DNA of 64,000 nucleotides from Desulfomonile tiedjei (GCA_016212925.1 JACRDF010000031.1:186001-250000); one strand, 5' to 3'; positions 9,022 to 17,903 are shown, counted from the first letter of the stretch. Numbers and translations are program-made. The notes: generated from the sequence alone by a model not told the origin.

Positions 9022-9066
9022 AGAAACCAAAAACAGCCCGGGTTCCACGTAGGACTCCCGGGCTGT
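9022..9066 (-). terminator. Rho-independent terminator after nfnB
   Basis: A hairpin with 10-bp arms ACAGCCCGGG (9033-9042) and CCCGGGCTGT (9057-9066), followed on the minus strand by a T-rich run (complement of 9022-9032). It begins 20 nt after the nfnB stop, exactly where a terminator of the nfnAB operon is expected. Confidence 0.8.
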
Positions 9067-9085
9067 CGCCTGCGCACATAGGGTG

Positions 9086-10510
9086 TTAAATCCCGAAGGT
9101 TTGCAGCATGGATAGGGCTGATTTGCGACCAGCCCCCATAGCGAGAATTACCGTGGCAGCACCGGTGACTATGTCTCCTCCGGCCCAAACGCGATCTTTC
9201 GAGGTCTTTCCCGTCTCAAGATCGGCCACAATGTTTCCCCACTTGTTGGTTTCAAGATTCTTTGTAGTAGAGGGGACAAGAGGGTTCGCCGCGTTCCCGA
9301 TCGCAACGATGACCGTGTCGCATTCTATGTCGAAGTAAGCCCCCGCTACCGGTACAGGCCTACGTCTACCCGAATCATCCGGCTCACCAAGCTCCATTTT
9401 CTGGCATTTCACGCCGACAGCCCAGCCGGTTTCCTTCCCGAGAATCTCCTGCGGCGCGGTCAGAAGCTGGAACTTTACCCCTTCCTCGATCGCGTGATGA
9501 ACCTCTTCCGACCTCGCGGGCAGTTCGTCCATAGTGCGGCGATAGACGATGGTGACCTCTTCAGCACCGAGCCTCAGAGCCGTTCTTGCCGAGTCCATAG
9601 CCACGTTTCCGCCACCGAACACGACCACCCTTCGGCCTTTCGCCACCGGCGTATCCCATTCGGGAAACATGTACGCTTTCATGAGGTTGGAACGGGTGAG
9701 ATACTCGTTGGCCGAGTACACTCCGTTCAGGTTTTCTCCCGGTATTCTCAGGAACAGAGGCGCTCCCGCGCCGGTGCCGATAAACACGGCATCGAACTTG
9801 CGCTTTTCCAGAAGATCGTCAACCGTCTCGATGCGGCCCACGACCCAGTTGGTCTTGAACTCGACCCCCAGCTGTCTGAGTTCGTCGATTTCGGATCGAA
9901 CGATCGCTTTGGGCAGACGGAACTCAGGTATCCCGTACACCAGGACTCCTCCCAACTCATGGAGGGCCTCAAACACGGTTACGGCAACACCTTTCTTGAT
10001 CAATGCCCCGGCAAGTGTCAAACCGGCCGGACCGGAGCCCACTACGCCTACCTTTAGCCCTGTCGGTTTGGGAAGCTCGGGCATCTTCCCTTCAGCATGC
10101 TCCGCGGCCCAGTCCGCCACGTATCTCTCGAGGCGGCCGATCGCGCATGGTTCGCCTTTTCCCTTCTTGTTGAGCACACACTTGGACTCACACTGGCTTT
10201 CCTGGGGGCATACTCTGCCGGCGATACGCGGGAGGCTGTTCTTCTCTTTGAGTTTCCACGACGCGCCTAGCACATCACCGGCCTTTACCATGGAGATAAA
10301 ATCAGGTATGTCCACTTCAACCGGGCACCCGGCCATGCAATAGGGCTTCTTGCACTTTAGGCAACGGCTGGATTCGAGCAGGGCCAGATCGTTGTCGTAT
10401 CCCAAAGCCACTTCATAGAAGTTGTGAGCCCTCTCCAGAGGGTCCTGCTCACGCATCTTCTGCCGAGGAATCTTCGGCTTGGCTGGTTTTGGTTGTTCTT
10501 GTTCGGTCAT
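9086..10510 (-). CDS. nfnB: NADH-dependent reduced ferredoxin:NADP+ oxidoreductase, large subunit NfnB (GltD-like)
   Basis: The large subunit of the electron-bifurcating transhydrogenase couples NADPH oxidation to ferredoxin and NAD+ reduction, or the reverse. The 474-residue protein has an N-terminal [4Fe-4S] region (CLKCKKPYC-MAGCP near residue 51, then CPQESQCESKC with GEPCAIGRLER), two Rossmann folds (VGVVGSGPAGLTLAGAL near residue 155, VVVFGGGNVAMDSARTALRLG near residue 291) and a C-terminal GD-IVTGAATVI FAD motif. ATG 10510 overlaps the nfnA stop (ATGA). The adjacent NfnA subunit separates it from plain glutamate synthase small subunits, the main alternative; SudA naming is also used. 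Confidence 0.93.
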   Translation of the reverse strand: MTEQEQPKPAKPKIPRQKMREQDPLERAHNFYEVALGYDNDLALLESSRCLKCKKPYCMAGCPVEVDIPDFISMVKAGDVLGASWKLKEKNSLPRIAGRVCPQESQCESKCVLNKKGKGEPCAIGRLERYVADWAAEHAEGKMPELPKPTGLKVGVVGSGPAGLTLAGALIKKGVAVTVFEALHELGGVLVYGIPEFRLPKAIVRSEIDELRQLGVEFKTNWVVGRIETVDDLLEKRKFDAVFIGTGAGAPLFLRIPGENLNGVYSANEYLTRSNLMKAYMFPEWDTPVAKGRRVVVFGGGNVAMDSARTALRLGAEEVTIVYRRTMDELPARSEEVHHAIEEGVKFQLLTAPQEILGKETGWAVGVKCQKMELGEPDDSGRRRPVPVAGAYFDIECDTVIVAIGNAANPLVPSTTKNLETNKWGNIVADLETGKTSKDRVWAGGDIVTGAATVILAMGAGRKSALSMLQTFGI

Positions 10511-11370
10511 GATGTGCCTCCCGGAATCTCGCATTCACACCCTCGAGGTGTCTCACGGAATTTGTTTAATGCGATCAGCTCCGGGCCTTTGTACATGGCC
10601 AATCTCTTCATGAGCAGATCGAAATCCACTTCAAAGCCGTCAAACTCGGGTCCGTCAACGCATCCAAACATAGTCTTGCCGCCAACCTCCACTCGGCAAG
10701 CTCCGCACATCCCGGTCCCATCGACCATGATCGGGTTAAGACTCACGACAGTGGGGATATTGGCCGCCTTGGTGACCTTCACCACGGCCCTCATCATGGG
10801 GACCGGTCCGATGGCCGCGCAAAGGTCGATCTTTGTCCCCTTGTCGATAAGGCCCTGTAATACCTGGGTTACAAAACCGTGAATGCCAAAGGACCCATCG
10901 TCGGTGGCGATGAGGGTCTCGTCACTGACCTTTTTCATGTCGTCCGTCATGATGAGAAGTCCCTCTGTTCGCGCGCCGAGGATGGTGATGACATGGTTGC
11001 CCGCGTCGTGCATGCCCTTGGTGATCGGATACAGAGGCGCTACCCCGATTCCGCCGCCGACACCTACCACTGTTCCGAACTTCTCAATGTGAGTAGGCTT
11101 GCCCAGCGGTCCGCACAGGTCTTGCAGTTTGTCTCCGGGACACATGGTTCCCATATAGTAGGTCGTGACGCCCACTTCCTGCCACACGAGCGTTATGGTG
11201 CCTTTTTCCGCGTCCTTATCCGCTACGGTCAGAGGAATTCTTTCTCCATTCTCCTGGGTCCTCAAGATGATGAACTGGCCCGGCTTGTGAGCACGGGCGA
11301 TGTCCGGAGCAGAAATGACGGCCCGATTGACTCCTGGGCCGATCCGCTCTTTTGCAAGAATCTCGAACAT
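10507..11370 (-). CDS. nfnA: NADH-dependent reduced ferredoxin:NADP+ oxidoreductase, small subunit NfnA
   Basis: A 287-residue ferredoxin-NADP reductase-like subunit with an FAD-binding barrel (residues 1-95, PGQFIILR), an NAD-binding domain (VGVGGGIGVAPLYPI near residue 104) and a [2Fe-2S] cluster site (CGACRVEVGGKTMFGC near residue 227), as in NfnA and SudB. ATG 11370 has GAGGTT upstream. The stop overlaps the nfnB start by the ATGA arrangement, so the two subunits are made in equal amounts. It closes the bifurcating complex used by anaerobes to balance NADPH, NADH and ferredoxin. Confidence 0.93.
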   Translation of the reverse strand: MFEILAKERIGPGVNRAVISAPDIARAHKPGQFIILRTQENGERIPLTVADKDAEKGTITLVWQEVGVTTYYMGTMCPGDKLQDLCGPLGKPTHIEKFGTVVGVGGGIGVAPLYPITKGMHDAGNHVITILGARTEGLLIMTDDMKKVSDETLIATDDGSFGIHGFVTQVLQGLIDKGTKIDLCAAIGPVPMMRAVVKVTKAANIPTVVSLNPIMVDGTGMCGACRVEVGGKTMFGCVDGPEFDGFEVDFDLLMKRLAMYKGPELIALNKFRETPRGCECEIPGGTS

Positions 11371-11509
11371 TTACCGAACCTCCTCGGATGTTGACCACAC
11401 TATTTTTTCTATGGGAGCTTCAGTCGGTTGGGTCTGAGACTGTTTAGGAAGCCGCCAAAAGAGTAAGATTACCACACCGCAGGACTGGCGTTCAACAAAA
11501 TTTTCCCGG

Positions 11510-11669
11510 ACGGATACTCCCTCAGTTACACGGGTGAACTGTTGAATCCGTACCATTGCGAGGAGTGAAATCCCGCGTTCCGCGGGAAAGCAATCTCTGC
11601 CTTCAAACCCTGAGATTGCTTCGCTACGCTCGCAATGACAATCTTTCCCGCGCGTAAGTGAATGGTTAC
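11510..11669. repeat. MITE-like element with nested ATTGCGAGG palindrome, copy 1
   Basis: A 160-nt non-coding block between nfnA and the Gly/Tyr-rich peptide gene. The core (11553-11640) is an imperfect hairpin: CCATTGCGAGG...AAAGCAATCTC paired with GAGATTGCTTC...CTCGCAATGACA, with an inner CCGCG-TTC-CGCGG palindrome. The right end carries TAAGTGAATGGTTAC (11655-11669) and the left end CAGTTACACGGG (11523-11534). The same pair of ends bounds the element at 21078-21259, while the core is shared with 40506-40648. Confidence 0.65.
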
Positions 11670-11754
11670 GCGCCACAGGCATTTGGCATTGAACCGGGAG
11701 TGAATACAAGGTATCCTTACACAACGAGTGCTTACCCATCCCAGGAGACCGTCC

Positions 11755-12063
11755 ATGAGAATACCCCTGATGCTCGTGATCGGGCTGATGATTTTGATAC
11801 AAGTGATGTTCGGAGTGGCTTGTGCCGATCCTGTCAAATGGTCCGCTCCCATGAACCACTATCCGAGTCAGTGGTCGCCCACGGCGGCTCCTCCCAGTTA
11901 TCCCTATGCTGCTTATGGTTATGGCCCGTACGGAGCCTATCCGGGGTACGGGTACGGCCCGTACGGTGGATACGGAGGGTATTACCAGGGCCAATATCCT
12001 GGGACCCAACAGGGCGGCTTCTCCGGGAACCCTTACCAACAACAATATTACTACGGTCAGTAA
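11755..12063 (+). CDS. Exported Gly/Tyr/Pro-rich low-complexity protein
   Basis: A 102-residue product with a clear signal peptide (MRIPLMLVIGLMILIQVMFG, cleavage after VACA) and a mature region dominated by G, Y, P and Q in a repeated YGPYG pattern (YGYGPYGAYPGYGYGPYGGY) and an ending rich in Q and Y. Such compositions occur in disordered surface or matrix proteins. ATG 11755 has AGGAGA 7 nt upstream. No family is recognised. It lies just after a MITE-like element. Function unknown. Confidence 0.65.
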   Translation: MRIPLMLVIGLMILIQVMFGVACADPVKWSAPMNHYPSQWSPTAAPPSYPYAAYGYGPYGAYPGYGYGPYGGYGGYYQGQYPGTQQGGFSGNPYQQQYYYGQ

Positions 12064-12276
12064 CAAGAGTAATCGTTTCATCGCGGGTTTGGCGACAATC
12101 ACCCAAAACATGGTCCCGGGGAGTTCGCAAGATCGCTGCGCAGATTATTCCCCCAATTTCCTCTCTGTTTCCTGCAACCACTGTGGGCTCGAATCCTTTC
12201 CTGCCGATTGGCATCGTAATACATGAAAGATAACGGGCGTCCCTCATCCTGGATTGGGGAAGTCGAGGAAGATCAC

Positions 12277-12567
12277 ATGGATGCGAATGTAATCATAGGC
12301 GGGACAATATTAGTGATGGCCATTGTGGGCGCAGCGTTCGTGGTTAGCATAATTGCAGCTACCGCCTGGTCGTTGACCCACAAGAGCAGTCCCGAAATCT
12401 CGAGGCACGGATCTGAGGCCCTTCCCGGTGAATTGTCCACCGAGCAAGGCGGGCTGAAAGCCGGCCAATGTTATTGGGATTGCATGAATGGGTTCCACTG
12501 GGCCGCGGACTGGGAAAATCAGTGTGCCTCGGCTTGCGGCATGGCTGAAAAGCCTGGGGTGGCCTGA
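12277..12567 (+). CDS. Small membrane-anchored Cys-rich protein
   Basis: From ATG 12277 (GAGGAAG about 7 nt upstream; ATG 12223 is an in-frame alternative) the 96-residue product has one membrane helix (VIIGGTILVMAIVGAAFVVS) near the N-terminus. Four cysteines lie in its C-terminal part (GQCYWDCMNGFHW and CASACGM). The paired Cys spacing, C-x3-C and C-x3-C, could form disulfides or hold a metal outside the membrane. No family recognised. Confidence 0.6.
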   Translation: MDANVIIGGTILVMAIVGAAFVVSIIAATAWSLTHKSSPEISRHGSEALPGELSTEQGGLKAGQCYWDCMNGFHWAADWENQCASACGMAEKPGVA

Positions 12568-12714
12568 TCGCTCCCGCCTTAATTGCTGAGTGTGAATGTT
12601 CTCTGTTGCAAGATACGGGAAACACGGGTGGAGGTGTTTGAATTACGGGTGGTCCACTCTGCCGGCATTCTCAAGTATCTACTTGCGATGGGGTCTCCAT
12701 CACGGGTTGGCACT

Positions 12715-12776
12715 TGTAGGGCGGGCGGTGCCGGCAGGTGGGATTCGCAAGACGGCGGCCATAGCCCGCCCTGGCG
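12715..12776. repeat. Diverged GTAGGGCGGGC palindromic repeat
   Basis: An inverted pair with arms GTAGGGCGGGC (from 12715) and GCCCGCCCTGGC (ending about 12776), resembling the GTAGGGGCG repeat family but more diverged. It lies between the Cys-rich membrane protein gene and the end of the convergent proS and may help separate the two transcripts. Confidence 0.45.
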
Positions 12777-12818
12777 TGACTCATCGCTTGGTTTATAGCT
12801 TTTTGCCGAGGCCCTGAA

Positions 12819-14531
12819 CTAGGCCGCCCAGTCTTCCAGCGCCTTTTTGAGTGCATCGACTATCCCGGAGATCTCAACCAGTTCCACGTTTTTGGTTTTT
12901 CTGCTCCTAAGTTCCACCATTCCCTGGGCAAGAGCTTTCTTCCCTATGGTTACTCGAAAAGGAATCCCGATGAGGTCCGCGTCTTTGAATTTCACCCCGG
13001 GTCGCTCGTCCCTGTCGTCCAGCAGGGTGTCGATTCCCGCGGCCCACAGAGCGCTATAGACCTGCTCCGCAGCCTGGTCTATCTCATCATTCTTGGCGCC
13101 CACGGGGGTCACGATGGCTGTGAAAGGCGCTAGAGGCGGTGGAAAGATGATCCCGTCTTCGTCGTGGTTTTGCTCTATGGCAGCTGCGACCGTCCTGCTG
13201 ACCCCTATCCCGTAGCATCCCATTATCATGGGCCGTTCCTGGCCGTCCGCATCCAGAAATCTGGCATTCATGGCCTCTGAATATTTTACTCCCAGCTTAA
13301 ACACGTGGCCGACTTCTATTCCTTTGCTGAGACCGAGTATCCCGTCACACCGAGGACACTTGTCCCCTTCAACCACGGCTCGGAAATCGCCATAGTGGTC
13401 CACTTTGAACGCGGTTTGCGGATTCACGCCGACCAGATGGGTGTCCTTTTCGTTTGCACCCACTACAGCGGACGAGATCCCCCGAATCGCATGGTCGGCT
13501 AGAATAGTGACCCGATCCAATCCCACCGGACCGGAAAATCCCAGGGGGCCACCTGTCACCTCTTCGATGACGCGTTCGTCGGCAAGTTCCACTTCCGCGG
13601 CCTTGAGAAAGTTCTTGGCCTTCACGATGTTCAGATCGTGGTCTCCCCGAATCAGGACCGCGATCGTCCCCTGGTCCGTGCTGAGGATCAGCGTTTTGAC
13701 GAGTTGCTGCGGGCTGACATTCAAGAACTGGGAAACCTGTTCAATAGTGCTCATTCCCGGCGTCGAAACCTTTTCCGGGGCCGTCTCGACTCCCGGCTTC
13801 GCAGGTTCGGCCGGCCTTGTCTCAGCTTTCTCCATGTTCGCCGCGTAGTCGCAGGAATCGCACGACGCTATGGTGTCCTCGCCCGTATTCGCCAGGACCA
13901 TGAATTCGTGGGAAAAGCTGCCTCCGATCGGTCCGGAATCCGCTTCCACGGCCCTGAATTTGAGGCCGCAGCGAGCAAAGACCTTTGAATAGGCGTCCCA
14001 CATTATGCGGTAGGCCTCTTCAGCCGCTTCTTCGGTGGCGTCAAAGGAATAACCGTCCTTCATGGTGAATTCCCTGCCCCTCATCAGGCCGAAGCGGGGG
14101 CGTATCTCGTCACGGAACTTGGTCTGTATTTGATACAAGTTCAGAGGCAGGTCGCGGTATGAGCGGACATCGCGGCGTACAAGGTCGGTGATAACTTCTT
14201 CGTGCGTGGGTCCCAGACAACATTCTCGGTCATGCCGGTCTTTGAAGCGGAGCAATTCGCTACCATAAAGGTCCCAACGGCCGGATTCTTTCCACAGCTC
14301 GGAGGGTTGAACCATAGGCAGAAAGACCTCCTGCGCACCCGCTGCATCCATTTCTTCCCGGACGATTTGTTCCATTTTGCGCAAAGAGCGGCATCCAAGC
14401 GGTAGATAAGAATAAATCCCTGCGGTAAGTTTTCTTATCATTCCGGCTCTTAGCATCAGCCTGTGGCTGACTACTTCCGCGTCAGCCGGGTCTTCCTTAA
14501 GCGTCGGAATTAGCAGCCTAGACATTCTCAT
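12819..14531 (-). CDS. proS: Prolyl-tRNA synthetase (bacterial ProS with editing insertion)
   Basis: This class II synthetase charges tRNA-Pro. The 570-residue length and the start RLLIPTLKEDPADAEVVSH are typical of the bacterial (type 1) enzyme. Motif 2 (LNLYQIQTKFRDEIRPRFGL), motif 3 (GCYGIGVSRTVAAAIEQ) and the anticodon-binding C-terminus (DDRDERPGVKFKDADLIGIP) are all present. The central INS editing domain occupies about residues 240-390. A zinc-like CDSC is in the middle (ASCDSCDYAANMEKAE). ATG 14531 and ATG 14525 are both possible starts. Confidence 0.96.
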   Translation of the reverse strand: MRMSRLLIPTLKEDPADAEVVSHRLMLRAGMIRKLTAGIYSYLPLGCRSLRKMEQIVREEMDAAGAQEVFLPMVQPSELWKESGRWDLYGSELLRFKDRHDRECCLGPTHEEVITDLVRRDVRSYRDLPLNLYQIQTKFRDEIRPRFGLMRGREFTMKDGYSFDATEEAAEEAYRIMWDAYSKVFARCGLKFRAVEADSGPIGGSFSHEFMVLANTGEDTIASCDSCDYAANMEKAETRPAEPAKPGVETAPEKVSTPGMSTIEQVSQFLNVSPQQLVKTLILSTDQGTIAVLIRGDHDLNIVKAKNFLKAAEVELADERVIEEVTGGPLGFSGPVGLDRVTILADHAIRGISSAVVGANEKDTHLVGVNPQTAFKVDHYGDFRAVVEGDKCPRCDGILGLSKGIEVGHVFKLGVKYSEAMNARFLDADGQERPMIMGCYGIGVSRTVAAAIEQNHDEDGIIFPPPLAPFTAIVTPVGAKNDEIDQAAEQVYSALWAAGIDTLLDDRDERPGVKFKDADLIGIPFRVTIGKKALAQGMVELRSRKTKNVELVEISGIVDALKKALEDWAA

Positions 14532-14797
14532 GCGCGATTCCCTTCCCTTTCACTAAATTGTGCCTTGAGCGTTCCTTCCACGATTACAGCAGCGACCAAT
14601 TTAACCGATAGGATTCATGCGATCAAGGATGTTCGCGTTCGACGCGACGTGCGCTCGCCGTTCTTTAGGTGTAAACTGGGTATAGGAAAGAAGCGGAACA
14701 GAACATAGGTCAAGCCCCGCGGACCCTACGTTTGAAAACAGCCTCATGCAAATGCCGCAGGGAGAGGCACGATTTGTTGCTCGCATCCAATGAAATC

Positions 14798-15721
14798 ATG
14801 AAAAGGGCTCACGAGGCCCTAAAACTTTCCAAATCGTGCCGCTTGTGTCCCCGGACCTGTGGAGTGGACAGGACGGCCGGAGAAACAGGATATTGCGGAG
14901 CCGGTCCGCAACCGGCGGTCGCGGCGCATCTGCCGCATTTCGGAGAGGAACCACCTCTTTCCTGCGATGGCGGCGCAGGCACAATCTTCTTTTCGCATTG
15001 CAACCTCTCCTGCGTGTATTGTCAAAACCACCAGATAAGCCAGGAGGGCCTCGGCTCCATCGTGAGTCCCCTCCATTTGTCTCGAATGATCCTGGAACTC
15101 CGCGACGCAGGGTGTGCCAACATAGAACCTGTTTCGCCGTCGCACCACCTGCCCGGTTTGCTCGAAGCGCTCGCTATAGCAGCGGACTGCGGAATGGCTC
15201 TACCGATTGTCTATAACACCAACGGCTACGAATCTTTGGAAGTCCTCGACCTGCTCAATGGAATTGTCGATATCTATGTGCCGGACCTCAAATACTCACG
15301 TGAGGAGGGAGCGCTCGAATATTCCGACGCCGGCGACTACGTTGAAACCGCGCGGAAAGCAATCGTGAAAATGCACGACCAGGTGGGAGATCTTGTGATT
15401 GATGCCCGGGGCCGCGGCATTCGGGGGCTGATTTTGAGGCACCTCGTTCTCCCGGAAGATATTTCGGGAACTGCTGAAACCCTGCTCTGGATTCGGAACA
15501 GCCTTCCACGAACCATTACCCTCTCACTCATGGCCCAATACTCGCCCTTGCACCAGAGTCGCGATTTCTTGCCGCTCGACCGGAGACTCTCGGCTGACGA
15601 ATACGAAAACGCCGTTGATTTGGCATGGGAACTGGGCCTTAAGAACGTGTTCGTGCAAGACTTGGACTCTCACGACCGGAGCATTCCCGACTTCCGACTG
15701 GATAAGCCGTTCAACTGGTGA
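14798..15721 (+). CDS. Radical SAM protein, pyruvate formate-lyase activase-like (COG1313 type)
   Basis: The protein has an N-terminal cysteine cluster (CRLCPRTCGVDR, then GETGYC), the radical SAM motif C-NLS-C-VY-C near residue 78, which places a [4Fe-4S] cluster for SAM cleavage, and a TIM-barrel with VYNTNGYES and YVPDLKYS. This pattern fits the COG1313 'uncharacterised PflA-like' group. No glycyl radical enzyme is next to it, so its substrate is unknown. ATG 14798 gives 307 residues; TTG 14732 would add 22. It reads divergently from proS and may share that intergenic region for its promoter. Confidence 0.8.
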   Translation: MKRAHEALKLSKSCRLCPRTCGVDRTAGETGYCGAGPQPAVAAHLPHFGEEPPLSCDGGAGTIFFSHCNLSCVYCQNHQISQEGLGSIVSPLHLSRMILELRDAGCANIEPVSPSHHLPGLLEALAIAADCGMALPIVYNTNGYESLEVLDLLNGIVDIYVPDLKYSREEGALEYSDAGDYVETARKAIVKMHDQVGDLVIDARGRGIRGLILRHLVLPEDISGTAETLLWIRNSLPRTITLSLMAQYSPLHQSRDFLPLDRRLSADEYENAVDLAWELGLKNVFVQDLDSHDRSIPDFRLDKPFNW

Positions 15722-15795
15722 TAAATATTGATGGGGGGCAGGTTGCTCTGACCGGAACGCGAGGGCGCAAGGTTACCGGCTCCTAGGAGGCATCC

Positions 15796-16320
15796 ATGGG
15801 CGCAGCCACTTTTGAACTGGGATTTGCGAAGTTCATCGAAAGGTTTCGCGAGCAGATCAAAGAAGCCTTTCTGGAAGACGCGGTCAAACGGGAAATCCTC
15901 TCCCAACACGGGTTCGGCCACGAGATGCTTTCCGACCTTGCCGACAGCATCCTGGCAGGATTTACCAAAAATATTGATAAGAAGACCTCTGTGGAAACCC
16001 TTGCGGAGAAATACTCTCAGCTCGGGACACGTTGCAGCGCGGATCGCGTGAGCCAGTCCGAGGTGGTCCACGCGTTTATTCTGCTGAAACGTCACATCTG
16101 GCTGTTTTTTCAGGACAACAATTTCGCAGGACAGCCGTTTGACGTTCGTTCCATAATCGCTCTCAACAATAGGACCGCGTTGTTTTTCGACCGAGCCGTT
16201 TACTATTTCCTGGTAGGTTACGAAGGAGCAGCCTCTCCTGAGGCCCCGGAATTGGAAGCTCTTTATCGTGACTTCTTAGCTAAAATCCGCCGGGACCTTG
16301 GAATGCCACCGGCTGAGTGA
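15796..16320 (+). CDS. All-helical sensor-like protein (possibly RsbR/RsbRD N-terminal type)
   Basis: A 174-residue, almost entirely helical soluble protein. It contains ALNNRTALFFDRAVYYFLVGYE near residues 123-144 and VVHAFILLKRHIWLFFQD in the middle, patterns I associate with the globin-like N-terminal sensor domain of RsbR co-antagonists and of some deltaproteobacterial histidine kinases. There is no kinase or STAS domain attached, so it would be a stand-alone sensor module. GGAGG lies 8 nt before ATG 15796. Family assignment is tentative. Confidence 0.6.
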   Translation: MGAATFELGFAKFIERFREQIKEAFLEDAVKREILSQHGFGHEMLSDLADSILAGFTKNIDKKTSVETLAEKYSQLGTRCSADRVSQSEVVHAFILLKRHIWLFFQDNNFAGQPFDVRSIIALNNRTALFFDRAVYYFLVGYEGAASPEAPELEALYRDFLAKIRRDLGMPPAE

Positions 16321-16396
16321 GCAGAGGAGCAGACGAGGGGAACGTCGCGGGGAACCTCGGTGAGTGAACGGTGAGCGAGCGCGTCGAGTATGCAAT

Positions 16397-16427
16397 CGGG
16401 GGAAATCCTGAGAGAGGATTTCCCCCG
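16397..16427. terminator. Hairpin between convergent genes
   Basis: A perfect 13-bp stem, CGGGGGAAATCCT (16397-16409) and AGGATTTCCCCCG (16415-16427), with a 5-nt loop. It sits between the convergent genes ending at 16320 (+) and 16475 (-), as expected of a bidirectional terminator, but it lacks a clear T-run on either side. Confidence 0.6.
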
Positions 16428-16474
16428 TCCTGACAGCACATTCCGAATCAGCGAATCCAGCAGGGAAAGACGGG

Positions 16475-17311
16475 CTACTGAACCACCTGGACCGTGTACC
16501 CGAACTTGTCGCCGTTCTCTTGGCGGTACTCCACCTTCACCTTCTCACCTACCGCGGGTCGCCTGAAGGGTATGAATTTTGTCTTTAACCCCACCTTCAC
16601 GTTCAGGACCTCCGCGGCTTCGCCTTCTTGCGTTACGCGAACGGAAAGGCTTTTGGGCGTAGAAGCCACAACCTCGCCGCTTACGCTCTTGTATTTCTTT
16701 TCCTCGGTGGGGATGGTCTCTTTAGCCTCTTCCTTGCCCTCGGGCGCGGTCTTCGTCACCGGCGCCTTGGCCATCTCCTTTTCCTTGCGCTCGCCCGTCG
16801 GCTTCTTCGCGGACGGCAGAGGCTCTGTCTTGGGAGTAATAGCCTTCTTGCTGGGAGACCAGTTTTTGTCGCTCACATGAGCAGGCGGCCGCGTCGAGCA
16901 GACGGCCCTGGGTGAAGGGCAGGTGTCCACCGCGGTGGTCTCTTCCCCCACACTGCGACATACGGATGTGCTCGGGGGCGCTGGCGGATAGCACTCGGCC
17001 TCTCGCGGCAACGGGGAAAGGCTGACGACCTTGGTCGCCTTCATGTAACCGTCTTCAAGGATGAAATCCACTGCCACGCGCTCGCCCAAGCAGGGTCGGC
17101 GGTTGGGAATGTACTTGGTCCTCCAGCCTACGTTTACTTCGGCGCATTGACCGCCGGATTTGACCGCCATGGTACGCCAGCCATTATCTACGACCGTGCC
17201 TTTGAACGTACAGACTCGGTAAGCCTCAGCGGGCACGGCCACCAAGCATCCGGCGATGATGGTCACTGTCAGCAGCACGGCCCAGGCTGAAACGGAATAG
17301 CTCCCTTGCAT
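16475..17311 (-). CDS. Exported protein with two OB-like repeats joined by a charged linker
   Basis: From ATG 17311, which follows a strong GAGGAGG site, the 278-residue product has a signal peptide (residues about 1-31, ending ...PAEA). A first beta domain has FKGTVVDNGWRTMAV and VGWRTKYIPNRRPCLGERV. A Cys-containing Pro/Ser/Lys/Glu-rich linker covers about residues 105-205. A second beta domain repeats the pattern (SGEVVASTPKSLSV, VGLKTKFIPFRRPAVGEKV). The duplication is clear from the shared TK-(Y/F)-IP-x-RRP motif. The single-domain protein at 8256-8561 looks like a relative. Probably periplasmic; function unknown. Confidence 0.7.
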   Translation of the reverse strand: MQGSYSVSAWAVLLTVTIIAGCLVAVPAEAYRVCTFKGTVVDNGWRTMAVKSGGQCAEVNVGWRTKYIPNRRPCLGERVAVDFILEDGYMKATKVVSLSPLPREAECYPPAPPSTSVCRSVGEETTAVDTCPSPRAVCSTRPPAHVSDKNWSPSKKAITPKTEPLPSAKKPTGERKEKEMAKAPVTKTAPEGKEEAKETIPTEEKKYKSVSGEVVASTPKSLSVRVTQEGEAAEVLNVKVGLKTKFIPFRRPAVGEKVKVEYRQENGDKFGYTVQVVQ

Positions 17312-17552
17312 GGGGGACCTCCTCACTGGGGGTTACGGGATTCGCTGTTTTCGGGACTATTTCTCGGTGTTCCGAGACCCCTGTAGCGTAAAGTGTCCCG
17401 AACATAGTAGGTTAGATTGAAAAAGTCAAGTAAATTACAAAGTAAATAACATAACCTTTGATACTACAGCACTTTCATCACATTTTGGCTGGCCCAGCAG
17501 GCCCTTGCCTTCATCCATACTCTATGTTATCAGTTTAATGTGGAGGAATGCT

Positions 17553-17903
17553 ATGGGAATGTTCCGGGAATCCGGTGAACAGGAAATAGACATTGTTAAA
17601 GAGATGGCTGAGTCCCTCGGGAGCAGCGGTCTGCGGGTAGAAGAATTGCTGGAAAAGGCCACGGCCGCGAGCGAGAACGCGCGTCGGATGGTGGCATGCT
17701 ATCGCGGGGAGAGGGACGATTGTGAAAAACCGGACCTTGCCGTTGTCAACGACTCCATTAGAGAGTACAACGCCTTGGTGGACAAGGCGGAAGATGCTTT
17801 GAGATGGCTCCTGATCCAGAGAGAGGCCTGCGGGTTCCGGCGCCATCGTGACGTGTACGTTCACTATCCTATTCCTCGGAAGATCGGTCTCTTGAAGAAA
17901 TGA
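17553..17903 (+). CDS. Hypothetical helical protein, 116 aa
   Basis: From ATG 17553, preceded by TGGAGGA at 17541-17547. The product is soluble and mostly helical, with two cysteines (VACYRGERDDCEK) and a C-terminal aromatic/basic tail (YVHYPIPRKIG). No family is recognised. The upstream 17327-17540 region is AT-rich and should hold its promoter and that of the divergent gene at 17311. Its stop overlaps the start of the exported thioredoxin-like gene (ATGA), so the two belong to one operon. Confidence 0.6.
   Translation: MGMFRESGEQEIDIVKEMAESLGSSGLRVEELLEKATAASENARRMVACYRGERDDCEKPDLAVVNDSIREYNALVDKAEDALRWLLIQREACGFRRHRDVYVHYPIPRKIGLLKK

Noticed and set aside
11371-12111. Long minus-strand frame opposite the Gly/Tyr-rich gene
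   Set aside because: It runs through the MITE-like element and is the antisense shadow of a repeat-rich coding sequence, with no protein-like segments.
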